Notes: a model not told the origin generated them from the sequence alone. A stretch of DNA of 64,000 nt from an uncultured Geobacteraceae bacterium (GCA_903875605.1 CAIQWT010000043.1:1-64000), one strand, 5' to 3'; counted from the stretch's first letter, positions 53,701 to 63,485 are shown. A program made the numbers and translations.

Positions 53701-54636
53701 TTGAAGAAACAATGTACCGAAGAACGGCTTCATGAACTCAGCCTTGTGATCCCTGCATATAATGAAGAGGCTGCCATCGGTGATATTGTTTCTCGTGCAG
53801 TCACGACACTATCGCGATGCGCAGACGCATGGGAGATCATTGTCGTCTCCGACTGTTCAACTGACAACACCGCCATTCTTGCCGCCGCCGCGGGGGGGAT
53901 TGTGATTGAGCACCATATCAACAAAGGCTATGGCAACGCCCTAAAGACCGGTATCCTCAATGCACGGTACAAAACGGTAGCCATAATTGATGCCGACGGG
54001 AGTTACGCCCCGGAAGACATTTTTATTTTGGTGCAACAAGCTGCAAGGTTTGACATGATTGTTGGTCAGAGAAGTGGCGTCCATTTTACTGGAGGTCTAC
54101 TCAAACGAGCCGGTAGGCGTCTCCAACTTTTTCTTGTGGAATTCACCACCGGCACAAAAGTCCCCGATGTAAATTCAGGATTACGCATTTTCCCAAGGGA
54201 TGCCGCTCTCGGCTTCTTTGATGCCCTCTGCGGAGGATTCTCCTTCACTACAAGCATTACATTGGCGATGATGATGTGCGGTTACACCATCAAATTTGTG
54301 CCGGCAACCTACACGGCCCGCACCGGTACAAGTCATGTCAACTACTACCGTGACACTCTACGGTCACTCCAGATTATCACTCATGCCATCCTCAAATACA
54401 ACCCGATCAAGGCATTTCTTCCTATCAGTTTTTTTCTGCTTTTACTGTTACTCATTTTAGCCCCCCTCACCCTTACAGCCGCCCTGCTCAACCACCCGCT
54501 TCTCGCTCTGGGCTTGGGACTCACGGCGGTGGCAAGCCTAATGACTTCGCTGATAATCTTTGCTCTCGGACTTGTAGCAACGACTATCTTTGTTGTTAAA
54601 CATTCCGTCGGCGCGCCTGACACTCATAAAAGATAA
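53701..54636 (+). CDS. GT2 glycosyltransferase with C-terminal membrane helices
   Basis: A 311-residue GT2 enzyme: VIPAYNEEAA, VVSDCSTDNT and DADGSY motifs in the catalytic domain (~1-225), then two long hydrophobic helices (~238-265 and ~270-300). This layout matches polyprenyl-phosphate sugar transferases of the GtrB group. A TTG start is preceded by AAAGGA; the nearby ATG at 53712 is out of frame. Its stop overlaps the start of the asparagine-synthetase gene by one base (TAATG), so the two are coupled. It may charge lipid carrier for the TMTC-like enzymes. Confidence 0.85.
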   Translation: MKKQCTEERLHELSLVIPAYNEEAAIGDIVSRAVTTLSRCADAWEIIVVSDCSTDNTAILAAAAGGIVIEHHINKGYGNALKTGILNARYKTVAIIDADGSYAPEDIFILVQQAARFDMIVGQRSGVHFTGGLLKRAGRRLQLFLVEFTTGTKVPDVNSGLRIFPRDAALGFFDALCGGFSFTTSITLAMMMCGYTIKFVPATYTARTGTSHVNYYRDTLRSLQIITHAILKYNPIKAFLPISFFLLLLLLILAPLTLTAALLNHPLLALGLGLTAVASLMTSLIIFALGLVATTIFVVKHSVGAPDTHKR

Positions 54637-56591
54637 TGTGCGGTATCTGCGGTATTTTTTCAAACAGGACTGGGGCTGCTGAGCCGGAAGTCGCATTAAT
54701 GAACCAAATCCAGCGCCTGCGCGGTCCTGATGATTCCGGGATCAGCAGCATACGATCAGGCGATTACACCTGCGTCCTTGGGCACACCCGGCTTGCCATC
54801 ATTGACCGTATCGGCGGCACCCAACCCATGACGTTGGCGGAAAGCGGCGTATCGCTTGTCTGCAACGGAGAAATCTATAATCACCTTCAGCTGCGTAGCG
54901 ATCTGGAGAGCATTGGTTGTATTTTCCGCAGTCGAAGTGACACGGAGGTTTTGCTGCACGGTTATCACGCTTGGGGCATAGAAGGACTATTGAAACGAAT
55001 CGACGGCATGTTTGCTTTTGCCGTGGCCGATCCGCGACAAAGACAGATCATCCTGGCGCGCGACCCCGCCGGCCAGAAACCGCTCTACTTCACCGAAGAC
55101 AAAGGCAAATCATTTTTTGCCTTCGCTTCAACATTAAGCGCCCTTACATCACTCTCATGGTTTGATCGCCAGCTTGATCAGGAAGCAGCGGAGCTGTTCC
55201 TCAATCTTCGCGTTATTCCGGCTCCGTACAGCATTTATAGCAATACCCGCAAACTCCAGCCCGGCAGTTACCTGGTACATAATGGCACTACCACGAGCAT
55301 CCTTGAATACTGGTCACCCTTCGGCATTCCCGTACGCAACGAGACCGTATCGCAAAGCTCACTGCTTGAAGAGTACCGCGAAATTCTTTCATCATCACTT
55401 GCGGAAACGCTGGTTGCTGACGAACCGGTATCCATTCTTCTCTCCTCCGGTATCGATTCAGCCTCCCTTGCTTGTGAACTCTCCAGACTTCCGGAAAAAA
55501 ACAAAATAACCGCTTTCACCGTTTCTTTTGCTGAAAAAGGCTATGACGAATCACAAGCGGCAACATCCATTGCCAAGCATCTATCGCTTCACCATCAGCT
55601 GCTCCGATTTGACGAAAAAGGCTTTGAAGAACAGCTGGAAACGCTCGGGGGAATTGTCGACGAACCGTTCGGGGATCCGGGTATATTGCCTGCCCTGCAG
55701 TTATCCGGAGCCGTTGCAGACAGCAGCCGGGTAGCCATCACCGGAGATGGTGCTGATGAACTCTTCGGAGGCTATCCTACCTTTGGAATTCTGCCGCTAT
55801 GGCCTTTAATCAAAAAAAGCCCCAACCTGTTTCGTCTGGCCGGTAACACCATCGGACAGTTTTTGCCTCTCTCGAAAAGTGCCTACTCCCTGGACAAGAA
55901 GATACAAAAGCTTTCTCAGGGGTTGGGATATCCAGACAGCATGGCCTTCGCCCGCTGGCTATGTATATTCTCGCCCGAAGAGACATCTACGCTGCTTAAG
56001 CAGAGCACGCCGGGACTTTTCCAGGCTTTTATCTCCAGCCGGCTAATGGGAATGAGCGGTGACGACCCGACAGACACAATGTGCCGCTCCTATTTTCGCC
56101 TCTTTTTGCCGGGGGTGTTAGAAAAGATGGACAGGGCGTCGATGCATTATTCATTGGAAACCCGCGCCCCCTTCCTGCAGCGCAGAATGATGGAATTCGC
56201 CTTTTCCCTGCCACCACGCTTCAAGGTGCGCCATGGAACCACCAAATACCTGATGAGAACGTCTCTGAAAGCGTATCTCCCCCATCAAATTTCATACGGC
56301 ACTAAAAAAGGTTTTCAACCGCCACTGGCAACCGCCTTTGCTGGGGCATGGGGTGCCGGAATATCCGGCATATTGGCCAATGCCTGTGATAATTTCGGTA
56401 TTGACCTTCAAAAGATCATGACCTTGCTTGAGGACCACCGGGCATTACGCCAGGACCACTCACAGCGGCTATGGCTTATTTATCAGCTGGGGCTCTTTCT
56501 GCAGAACAGCCGAAATAAATCCTCCCCAACCATTTTCCACCGGCGTAATCACAGCTTCAGCCCCATACCCACAGTCAGCTACTTCAATTAA
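54636..56591 (+). CDS. Glutamine-hydrolysing asparagine synthetase-like amidotransferase
   Basis: A 651-residue AsnB-type protein. Met1-Cys2-Gly-Ile-Cys-Gly puts the catalytic Cys at position 2 of the glutaminase domain, with RLAIID and NGEIYN segments; the synthetase domain has LLSSGIDSA for ATP and a GDGADELFGG motif. In polysaccharide islands such proteins often amidate sugar acids and do not make free asparagine, which is the likelier role here. Its last 8 bases overlap the end of the convergent TMTC-like gene. Confidence 0.85.
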   Translation: MCGICGIFSNRTGAAEPEVALMNQIQRLRGPDDSGISSIRSGDYTCVLGHTRLAIIDRIGGTQPMTLAESGVSLVCNGEIYNHLQLRSDLESIGCIFRSRSDTEVLLHGYHAWGIEGLLKRIDGMFAFAVADPRQRQIILARDPAGQKPLYFTEDKGKSFFAFASTLSALTSLSWFDRQLDQEAAELFLNLRVIPAPYSIYSNTRKLQPGSYLVHNGTTTSILEYWSPFGIPVRNETVSQSSLLEEYREILSSSLAETLVADEPVSILLSSGIDSASLACELSRLPEKNKITAFTVSFAEKGYDESQAATSIAKHLSLHHQLLRFDEKGFEEQLETLGGIVDEPFGDPGILPALQLSGAVADSSRVAITGDGADELFGGYPTFGILPLWPLIKKSPNLFRLAGNTIGQFLPLSKSAYSLDKKIQKLSQGLGYPDSMAFARWLCIFSPEETSTLLKQSTPGLFQAFISSRLMGMSGDDPTDTMCRSYFRLFLPGVLEKMDRASMHYSLETRAPFLQRRMMEFAFSLPPRFKVRHGTTKYLMRTSLKAYLPHQISYGTKKGFQPPLATAFAGAWGAGISGILANACDNFGIDLQKIMTLLEDHRALRQDHSQRLWLIYQLGLFLQNSRNKSSPTIFHRRNHSFSPIPTVSYFN

Positions 56592-58230
56592 CGGCAGAAC
56601 CTTTCGGAAACCAATGCATCTTCCCGGCAGCTCGTCCCGCCAGCAGTGAATCCTGCTCAGCATCCCTTTGTTTGCCCATTTTATTTAACGCAATGGCGCG
56701 ATGATAGTAATAGAGTTTGTGGGGAAACAGTGAGATCGCGGCGCTGAAGTCTTCCACAGCCTCTTCATAACGTTCCGCAAGAATTAGGGCTTCACCCCTG
56801 AAAGCATACAAATTGTATATTTCAGATAGTTGCTGCGACGTGGCTATAATAATACAGGAAGTATAATCCTCTACAGCTGAGGCATAACTACCCGAGTCGG
56901 TATAGTACAACGCACGATAAAAATACGCCCGGTCAAAGGGTTCATATTCGATGACTCTGGACCACATTGTGCCTGAGTTTATCCAAACACTGATCATATT
57001 CTGCGTCATGCCGGCGTAAAACAGCAGCAAGACAATGACCGATGCAGCAGCAACTCTCCTGCCCACGGCTGTCTTCGCCCGAGAATAGTAGTTGGTTATC
57101 AGCAACGCCACCAGGATACCCGGTAAAATGGAAGGCAGGTAGGTATAACGGGCAGCAAGTGCAAGGGAGGCCCCATTGCCGAGAAAAGGCAGAACCGGTA
57201 TAATCGGCAGAATGAACGAGATCAATGCGGCAATAATCCATGGCCTTTTTCTTCCCCAATAGACTGAGCAAACCAGAACCATCAGCACGACAACGGTTTC
57301 CAGAATATAAACCTTCGGTATTGCCATGGGAAGGTTGTAAAATGGCAAAAGATGGATCGGGAAGAGCATCAGCGCAAAATATTTAAACAGGGCATTTCCT
57401 GAGACAACTATCCTAACAAAAAGCGGAAAATAGCTGAGTGAGTGGAAGGTTTCTTCTTTGGCATACCAGACAATGGACGCCGGGATTATAGCCAACGAAA
57501 AAATTACAAATGGTAGTTTTTCCAACAACACCGACTGTAATCGACTTTTCTGCAGACGCGCCAAAGGGTACCAGTCGAGAACCAGCAGCATGAACGGGAG
57601 AACAATGCTGGTAGGTTTGGACATTAACGACATGAGAAACAATATAAATGCAGGAATATATCCCCGATAGATCGCCGTCCTCCCCTCACCGTCATCCCAC
57701 CCTCTCACGTAGCGCAGGTAGCAAATAATAGAAGATAGGGTAAAAAAACCGTTCAGTACATCTTTGCGCTCCGTAACCCATGCTACCGACTCAACCCGGA
57801 GTGGATGGAGCGCAAAGAAGAGACCTGATAACAGCAATGTTGCCGCATACAGAGACCGTTTACGGGGTACAAACTCCTGGACAGAGCTTGCACCTTGCAA
57901 AAGTCTGTTGGCAAGGTAGACGACCAGACCACCATTAACTGCGTGAATAAGTATATTGGTCAGATGATAACCAAAGGGGTTAAGCCCCCAGAAAAAATAA
58001 TCAATAGCGAATGAAATCCAGGTAATGGGAATGTAAAAATCGAAAGGGAGCGTTGTAAATATCAACCGCAGGAAATTACTGTCCAAGGAGCGGATTAACT
58101 CATTATTCAACACATAATCCGTATCATCCCAATTAACAAACTGGCATGACAAGGCACGCAGGTACACTAGCAGAGAAATCAGACCAACTGTCAGGGCAAT
58201 TTTATTTACAGATATGTTATTGTCGTTCAT
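56584..58230 (-). CDS. TMTC-like GT-C glycosyltransferase with TPR tail
   Basis: A 548-residue membrane protein from the ATG at 58230, preceded by AGGGG; an upstream TTG at 58245 is less likely. About ten helices, Asp35-Asp36 in NWDDTDYV, the HPLRVESVAWV-x-ERKD motif and two to three C-terminal TPR units (~425-530). Very similar to the proteins at 48707 and 51938, so the three probably arose by duplication within the island. The gene converges on the asparagine-synthetase gene with overlapping ends. Confidence 0.8.
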   Translation of the reverse strand: MNDNNISVNKIALTVGLISLLVYLRALSCQFVNWDDTDYVLNNELIRSLDSNFLRLIFTTLPFDFYIPITWISFAIDYFFWGLNPFGYHLTNILIHAVNGGLVVYLANRLLQGASSVQEFVPRKRSLYAATLLLSGLFFALHPLRVESVAWVTERKDVLNGFFTLSSIICYLRYVRGWDDGEGRTAIYRGYIPAFILFLMSLMSKPTSIVLPFMLLVLDWYPLARLQKSRLQSVLLEKLPFVIFSLAIIPASIVWYAKEETFHSLSYFPLFVRIVVSGNALFKYFALMLFPIHLLPFYNLPMAIPKVYILETVVVLMVLVCSVYWGRKRPWIIAALISFILPIIPVLPFLGNGASLALAARYTYLPSILPGILVALLITNYYSRAKTAVGRRVAAASVIVLLLFYAGMTQNMISVWINSGTMWSRVIEYEPFDRAYFYRALYYTDSGSYASAVEDYTSCIIIATSQQLSEIYNLYAFRGEALILAERYEEAVEDFSAAISLFPHKLYYYHRAIALNKMGKQRDAEQDSLLAGRAAGKMHWFPKGSAVN

Positions 58231-58251
58231 AATTTGCCCCTGCAAATAGTT

Positions 58252-59328
58252 TCATTTGGAATCGGATAATGACGTGATAATCACTTGTTCCAATGCGGTA
58301 TCCGAGATCATGTGGCGTTGCGCAGTTTCATCAATATAAACCTTGAACGAACCTGAACCGGCTTTCTTTAACGCGGCTCTGACCTTCTTTTCGTATTCCT
58401 TTACGGCTGCCTTGAATGGAATTCCAACTTTGACTGTATCGTGTTGACGCTCGCCAAAGGCGACATCATCGTAACGGTTCAATACCTGAATTTGTTTCCT
58501 GCGCACTCCGAAGGCTCCCATCACGTATATGTCAGGATAGCCGGCCCGTCTATAAAAACTGTCCAGAAACTGTTCCCTATCATGATTGTATCCTTCATAG
58601 CGCAGATAAAGCGGCACAGTACCTGCTACAGCTATGCTCAGCCTTATTCTTGGATCAATGGCAGCATATATCGTGGTCGTCCAACCTCCACCTGAAAGCC
58701 CGACCATGCTGACATCAGCATAGCGATCTGAACCCTTCAGCAGATAGTTGAGACTTACCGCCGTTGTTTCGAAAAAAAACTTCATCGGACTGCCAGACGT
58801 TGCCAGGGAAAACATCTCTTCATGGCCTCCGTTACAATCTTCAATAGTTGTATGCGGCATATAAACCGCAAGCACTGAAAACCCCTTCACAAGGAGCACG
58901 TTCAGAGTCCTTCGCATTCCAATATCCGGCTCCCCAGGAACGCCATCATTGAAGGTACAATTATCGGTATGGCCGAGATGTAAGACAACTAGACGGTTAT
59001 TCATCCTTTTAGGGATAAAATGGTGCGCTAACCCCCTAATACCGTATTCCATGGGGATATGAAGGGTATCCACCCGTTCCAAATTTTTGAGGCCACTGAC
59101 GGGACTGGTACGATTTTTTTCTACGGCCTGAGGCACGCCATTGCGCGGAAATCCGGATGCACCCCAAACGTAGCGAATGAGCTCTTTACGCTTATTCAGG
59201 ACAGCTGCCGGCGTCACTAGTGTAACAGTGCGATCATCAACCAGCGCATAGGCGACATCTAAAAATGCCGGGAACAGCAAAATAAACATCCCTGACACTA
59301 TGTACGTAAAGCTCCTGCAAAAGGCCAT
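58252..59328 (-). CDS. Exported alpha/beta hydrolase
   Basis: A 358-residue protein from the ATG at 59328 (GAGGA 7 bases upstream; ATG 59334 is too close to it). A signal peptide ends near residue 28. The nucleophile elbow is GLSGGG with Ser212; a late RHMIS provides a candidate His. This matches serine esterases or peptidases of the alpha/beta fold. It follows a radical SAM gene by 29 bases and precedes a TMTC-like gene by 21. A role in trimming or deacylating the envelope product is possible but not shown. Confidence 0.8.
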   Translation of the reverse strand: MAFCRSFTYIVSGMFILLFPAFLDVAYALVDDRTVTLVTPAAVLNKRKELIRYVWGASGFPRNGVPQAVEKNRTSPVSGLKNLERVDTLHIPMEYGIRGLAHHFIPKRMNNRLVVLHLGHTDNCTFNDGVPGEPDIGMRRTLNVLLVKGFSVLAVYMPHTTIEDCNGGHEEMFSLATSGSPMKFFFETTAVSLNYLLKGSDRYADVSMVGLSGGGWTTTIYAAIDPRIRLSIAVAGTVPLYLRYEGYNHDREQFLDSFYRRAGYPDIYVMGAFGVRRKQIQVLNRYDDVAFGERQHDTVKVGIPFKAAVKEYEKKVRAALKKAGSGSFKVYIDETAQRHMISDTALEQVIITSLSDSK

Positions 59329-59357
59329 GAGCATTTCCTCTGCCTCACTATAGTTAA

Positions 59358-60827
59358 TTACCTGAACAGCTTAATTGCTCCCTGCATTTTTGCGGAAAAT
59401 TCATGCCAGCTGCACGTTGCAATCAGGCTACGCCAGATGTAACGCGGGCGCAGATAGAAACGGCGGTACGACTCTTTCTGCAGCCGCAAAAGTTCCGGCA
59501 ACGACAGAAATTCCTCCCAATGATCAACGGAGAAGTCTGCCCGTGGCGCGGCGGCAAACTGCCGCCAGCGTTCGGGATCAATAAGGCCGCGACGCGCCGC
59601 ATCGGCAAACAATTCCGTGTTGGGAAAGAGCGAGAGGATGGAAAACTGTGCGTAGTCAGGATCCAGCTCCAGTAAAAAGTCCACATTCCGCCGCACGTGG
59701 TCCGCAGACGTTTCAAAGGGGAGCCCGATCATGAAGTCAGCAATCGTCAGGATACCCAGTTCCCGACACCATGCAAAAACCTTTCGAGCCTGATCGATTG
59801 TGGTGTTTTTCCTGAGCAGAGCAAGCCCCTCATCACTACCGGTCTCCACGCCAAATGAGATCATTCGGCATCCGGCCGCCTTAGCCCGTACAAGCGATTC
59901 GCGAGTTACGTTGTTCACACGGCCCCGGAAATCCCAATGCAAGCGGTATCCACGGCGAGTCAGCTCATCACAAAATGCGACTACCCGTTCGGGCGTGATA
60001 TTAAAAAGGTCATCGTAAAAATGAACCTCTGTATATCCGGCCTCCAGACACCCCCTGATTTCGTCAGTTACTGAGATAATGGAACGCTGTCGGTACTTTT
60101 TGAAGGGAACATCACAATAGCTGCAACGGCATGGGCAACCACGGCTACTGATCATGGTGGCAAGCCGATCCGATACACCGACAATACTCCGGTATTTCAA
60201 ATGTTGGATCACGCTGCGATCCGGGGACGACAACAGGTCGAGGTTTTTTATATATGCTGGCGGCACTATAACCGAAGTGAGAAAACGCGGATCGTTTGCA
60301 CAATGCCGTTGGCGCTTGATCGACTCCTTGGTATAGACACCGAGAATCCCAGTAAAATCAGCGCCGTATGCCACGGCATGTGTCAGGGCTACAAATGCTT
60401 CTTCACCTTCACCAACAATGATGGAGTCAAACTCGGGAAGCTCTGCTGACTCAAAGGGGAATGCGATAGGATGGTGACCACCGAGACAGATATGGGCCTG
60501 TGGAAACGGCTCTCGGATCGTGCGTGCCGCCAGACATACGTCGAACATGGAGATGGTAAAGCTGGTGATGCCAACCAAATCAGGTTTGATCGCCAAAATT
60601 TTCAGCGCCAAATCCTGGTGTCCCACTTTTTCGGCAATGCAATCCAGAAACAGAACTTCATGCTCTGGCGCATTCTCCTTGAGTGCCGCCAGAATATAGA
60701 GGAGTCCCAGCGGCGGGAACAGCCCAAAGTCCTCCGTTTCCAGCAGGCCATGGTCCGAGGGATTATCTGGGTCCACATACTCTCTGGCAGTGTGTTCCGC
60801 CGGGGGGTTAAGGAGCAAGATGCGCAT
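59358..60827 (-). CDS. B12-binding-domain radical SAM protein (BchE/HpnP-like class)
   Basis: 489 residues from the ATG at 60827. The N-terminal half resembles a cobalamin-binding domain (MRILLLNPP, then LGGHHP near residue 116), followed by Cys231, Cys235 and Cys238 (CPCRCSYC) and the rest of the radical SAM barrel with SFGVETGSD. Class B members include methyltransferases and cyclases such as those acting on hopanoids or porphyrins. The start codon overlaps the stop of a 29-residue reading frame (TGATG). A longer start at 60845 would lie within that frame and has no support. Confidence 0.85.
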   Translation of the reverse strand: MRILLLNPPAEHTAREYVDPDNPSDHGLLETEDFGLFPPLGLLYILAALKENAPEHEVLFLDCIAEKVGHQDLALKILAIKPDLVGITSFTISMFDVCLAARTIREPFPQAHICLGGHHPIAFPFESAELPEFDSIIVGEGEEAFVALTHAVAYGADFTGILGVYTKESIKRQRHCANDPRFLTSVIVPPAYIKNLDLLSSPDRSVIQHLKYRSIVGVSDRLATMISSRGCPCRCSYCDVPFKKYRQRSIISVTDEIRGCLEAGYTEVHFYDDLFNITPERVVAFCDELTRRGYRLHWDFRGRVNNVTRESLVRAKAAGCRMISFGVETGSDEGLALLRKNTTIDQARKVFAWCRELGILTIADFMIGLPFETSADHVRRNVDFLLELDPDYAQFSILSLFPNTELFADAARRGLIDPERWRQFAAAPRADFSVDHWEEFLSLPELLRLQKESYRRFYLRPRYIWRSLIATCSWHEFSAKMQGAIKLFR

Positions 60828-60916
60828 CACCAATCCCCCAAGCAAAGAGTAAGGTCGGAACGGTCGAGAAGCGTTACTAGTTCAGGGCGGTCAAAGCGAT
60901 TATTACGCTCAATCAT
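60827..60916 (-). CDS. Possible 29-residue small protein, coupled on both sides
   Basis: A reading frame of 29 codons whose ATG overlaps the SGNH-hydrolase stop (ATGA) and whose TGA overlaps the radical SAM start (TGATG). The predicted peptide begins MIERNNRFDRPEL and ends in LGDW, with three Asp-Arg pairs. It bridges the only gap between the two genes, so translation of the pair could pass through it. It could be a real small protein or only a coupling leader; no family is recognised. Confidence 0.3.
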   Translation of the reverse strand: MIERNNRFDRPELVTLLDRSDLTLCLGDW

Positions 60917-61926
60917 TTCCTGCCCAACTTATCCAGGCAAGGCTGCAGCAAGAGACCCTTTAGCGCATTGGCCACTACCTCATGCCCTTTTTCATTGTAG
61001 TGAAATTCATCATACCACTTGATCGTTCGTTTCATTTTGCTAAATTCGTCATTAAGATCAATCCACAGCACTCCCTCACGCATCGCAATTTTTCTGGTTA
61101 TTGCGTTGAACACCCTCATTCTGTCGGCGTTAGCCGTACTAGCATCGGGTGGTATAATCACAGGCATAATGACAACCTGAGTTCCGCTTTTTTTTGCAAT
61201 CCTTACCAGTTGTGTATAAAATTTTTCGTATTGCACCTGCGCTTGTAAATAAGGGTCTTCCACATTAGTTATTATCATTCGGTACCACATTGACTCCAAG
61301 GCGTTGTACAGACGCAATCGTCTCGCAACATTATCGCGCAAAAAGTGCAGTGTGTGGCTTTCAATTGGAACATTTCGCATCGTGAACTCAAGATCAAGCT
61401 CAAGGTCAGGATTTTCATTCCAACCAAAGGTCACAAGCATGAAGTCCCATCTTGCAAGGGGCTTGAGATAGTTTAAATACAGCTCCAGACCCTGATAAAC
61501 TGTGTATGAAGGTATACCGGCATTAACGGCATCAACACGGGCACCACTAGCCTGCTTCATCAGCTCAAAATTCAGACTGTGCTGCAGTTGCCTGGCGTAC
61601 GTGCGTTCCGCATCATCGACAAGCCACCCAAATGCGCAGGAATCCCCTAATGACAGAATTTTTATTGTAGCTTTAGAATCCGGTTCTTCACCACGGAGAC
61701 CAAGGGAATTCAACCGGACCGGTCCTTCCGAAAAAAATGGTTTCATACGGAATCCCGTATACTTATCGGGCTGCATAAGCTTTACACTCTTCGTCCAAAA
61801 TTGCGATTCTCGTATGAACGGTTGGCCTATGCCAAATATGGCAAGAAAAATCTCAGCTGCAACGAGTAACAATAACAATGGAATCAATGAGAATATTATA
61901 GTTTTAAAGACCAATTTAAATCGCAT
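60913..61926 (-). CDS. Membrane-anchored SGNH/GDSL hydrolase
   Basis: 337 residues from the ATG at 61926; a longer frame to 62010 would overlap the methyltransferase gene more. An N-terminal membrane helix (~8-30) is followed by a periplasmic domain with LGDS (Ser96), a NAGIPSYT block, GWNEN (Asn of the oxyanion hole) and DEFHYN with the catalytic Asp and His near 310. Such anchored SGNH proteins add or remove O-acyl groups on glycans. The start overlaps the methyltransferase stop by 11 bases. Confidence 0.85.
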   Translation of the reverse strand: MRFKLVFKTIIFSLIPLLLLLVAAEIFLAIFGIGQPFIRESQFWTKSVKLMQPDKYTGFRMKPFFSEGPVRLNSLGLRGEEPDSKATIKILSLGDSCAFGWLVDDAERTYARQLQHSLNFELMKQASGARVDAVNAGIPSYTVYQGLELYLNYLKPLARWDFMLVTFGWNENPDLELDLEFTMRNVPIESHTLHFLRDNVARRLRLYNALESMWYRMIITNVEDPYLQAQVQYEKFYTQLVRIAKKSGTQVVIMPVIIPPDASTANADRMRVFNAITRKIAMREGVLWIDLNDEFSKMKRTIKWYDEFHYNEKGHEVVANALKGLLLQPCLDKLGRK

Positions 61927-62704
61927 CACCCTCCTCATCAGACACAAGTATTTTGAACTCTGAGTCAGTTGTATTGTACTTATGGCCAAGAACCTGGACA
62001 GATAAACCAAATGGAATCCCCACCAACCCGGCCAGATATGCCTCTATGCTAAACCAGCCGATGACAAGCGAATTCAGCGGCCCCCATGTTTCGTGCAGCT
62101 CTTCCCCAGGCTCTCCCCTAACACCAAACAGAGACTTGCAGCGGCGCAACAACCAGACAAGGGGGAGCAGTAGAGCATAAGCGTAAGTGGCGCGGACGAC
62201 TTCAAGCCCAGCAATACGCATAACGTTTACCAGTTCCACTTTGGTAAATCTCCTGACTCCGTGAGCCGTCAGGTCATGATCAGAAGAACAGGAGGTGTAT
62301 GCGGAATCAATTATGAGAAGAGTCCCTCCAGGCTTGATTACCCGTGTCAATTCCCGTACAACATCCGCCACGTCTGCAACATTTCTATGGTAAAGAACTT
62401 CACACGCTACAACCAGAGAAAAAGTACCATCATCAAAGGGGAGAGAATTGAGCTCTCCCTGAATAAGCGTTCCGGCAAAGTGGCTACTAGCCATGGCAAG
62501 CGCCGGAGCGTAACTATCTACCCCTGTAACCTTGCCGTACCGTCCCAAATAATGCAGCATGGAACCGGGCCCACAGCCAGCATCCAGAACCTTACCATCC
62601 TTAGGCAATTCTCGTAGGAGGACATCGAGGAAGCGCTCTCTACTCCGATACCACCAGTGGGTTTTCTGGAGTTGGAATATCCTCTCGTAAAGCAAGGGCT
62701 CCAC
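61916..62704 (-). CDS. Class I SAM-dependent methyltransferase, membrane-associated
   Basis: A 262-residue protein with motif I LDAGCGPGSML (~residue 40) and a VVACEVLYHRN loop. Hydrophobic stretches near 170-183 and 210-230 suggest attachment to the membrane and a lipid-linked substrate. The GTG start follows AGGAGG by 8 bases. It is one base downstream of a GT2 gene and overlaps the SGNH gene, forming a tight run with the aminotransferase upstream. Confidence 0.8.
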   Translation of the reverse strand: MEPLLYERIFQLQKTHWWYRSRERFLDVLLRELPKDGKVLDAGCGPGSMLHYLGRYGKVTGVDSYAPALAMASSHFAGTLIQGELNSLPFDDGTFSLVVACEVLYHRNVADVADVVRELTRVIKPGGTLLIIDSAYTSCSSDHDLTAHGVRRFTKVELVNVMRIAGLEVVRATYAYALLLPLVWLLRRCKSLFGVRGEPGEELHETWGPLNSLVIGWFSIEAYLAGLVGIPFGLSVQVLGHKYNTTDSEFKILVSDEEGDAI

Positions 62705-62705
62705 C

Positions 62706-63485
62706 TTAGCGCCCTCCTGCTTGAAGTTTTCTCAGAGTTAGGATCGTTGATACGTACTTGCGCCCGCGCTTTAAGTAATGGAGTAGATTGGTACCGGTCT
62801 TGGAAATGCCACTCCGGCGGGCCTGCATAACGTAAGGTAACTCAGAAACCTTGTAGCGTTTGTCGATAAGTATTTTGTAGATCAAGTCGATAAAGTATTC
62901 GCCGTAATCACCGCTAAGACGGAGATCGCTGAACACCGCACGCCTGACTGCAATAAAGCCACTGGTGTAGTCAGTAAATGAAAGGTCGAGAAGATGGCAT
63001 AGAGTATAATTAAGACACCTGCTCAACAAGAGATGAAGCCATGATCCATCTCCAGAACGGTTCTCGCCACCACCTTCTAGATATCGGGAATTAACCACCG
63101 CATCAAAGCCGTCATTAATTTTCCATAGTAATTGTGGAATCCGATCCGGCGGCTGTGAAAAATCGCAATCAAACCAGACAATGACATCATTTTGGGCTAA
63201 CGCTATAGCATCATTTAGTGATGCAGTGAGGCCATGGTTCTCCATTCTGCGAAGGACCCTAACGACAGCACCTACACAGACCGTTTCACCTGCGATCTTC
63301 CATGTCAGGTCAGGCGAATCGTCATCAACAACAATCACCTCGATGTCGCTGATGCCGCAACTTTTAACATGTGCCACAGCCTCCTGCATAAGATCGGCAA
63401 TATTACCTGCCTCATTGTAGGTCGGCATAACAAGTGAAACGCTAAGCTTACACTCTGTTTTTACGAAAAGATCGTCAGATGACAT
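62706..63485 (-). CDS. DPM1-like GT2 glycosyltransferase
   Basis: A 259-residue GT2 enzyme with VMPTYNEAGN, VVDDDSPDLT and WFDCDFSQPPD (DxD-like metal site) motifs and no membrane helices, close to dolichyl-phosphate mannose synthases. It should load a sugar onto polyprenyl phosphate. AAGG lies about 10 bases before the ATG. Only 2 bases separate it from the upstream aminotransferase gene and one base from the methyltransferase gene. Confidence 0.85.
   Translation of the reverse strand: MSSDDLFVKTECKLSVSLVMPTYNEAGNIADLMQEAVAHVKSCGISDIEVIVVDDDSPDLTWKIAGETVCVGAVVRVLRRMENHGLTASLNDAIALAQNDVIVWFDCDFSQPPDRIPQLLWKINDGFDAVVNSRYLEGGGENRSGDGSWLHLLLSRCLNYTLCHLLDLSFTDYTSGFIAVRRAVFSDLRLSGDYGEYFIDLIYKILIDKRYKVSELPYVMQARRSGISKTGTNLLHYLKRGRKYVSTILTLRKLQAGGR

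Noticed and set aside
60471-61022. 183-codon plus-strand frame
   Set aside because: It lies antisense to the radical SAM and SGNH genes and shows no recognisable fold or ribosome site.
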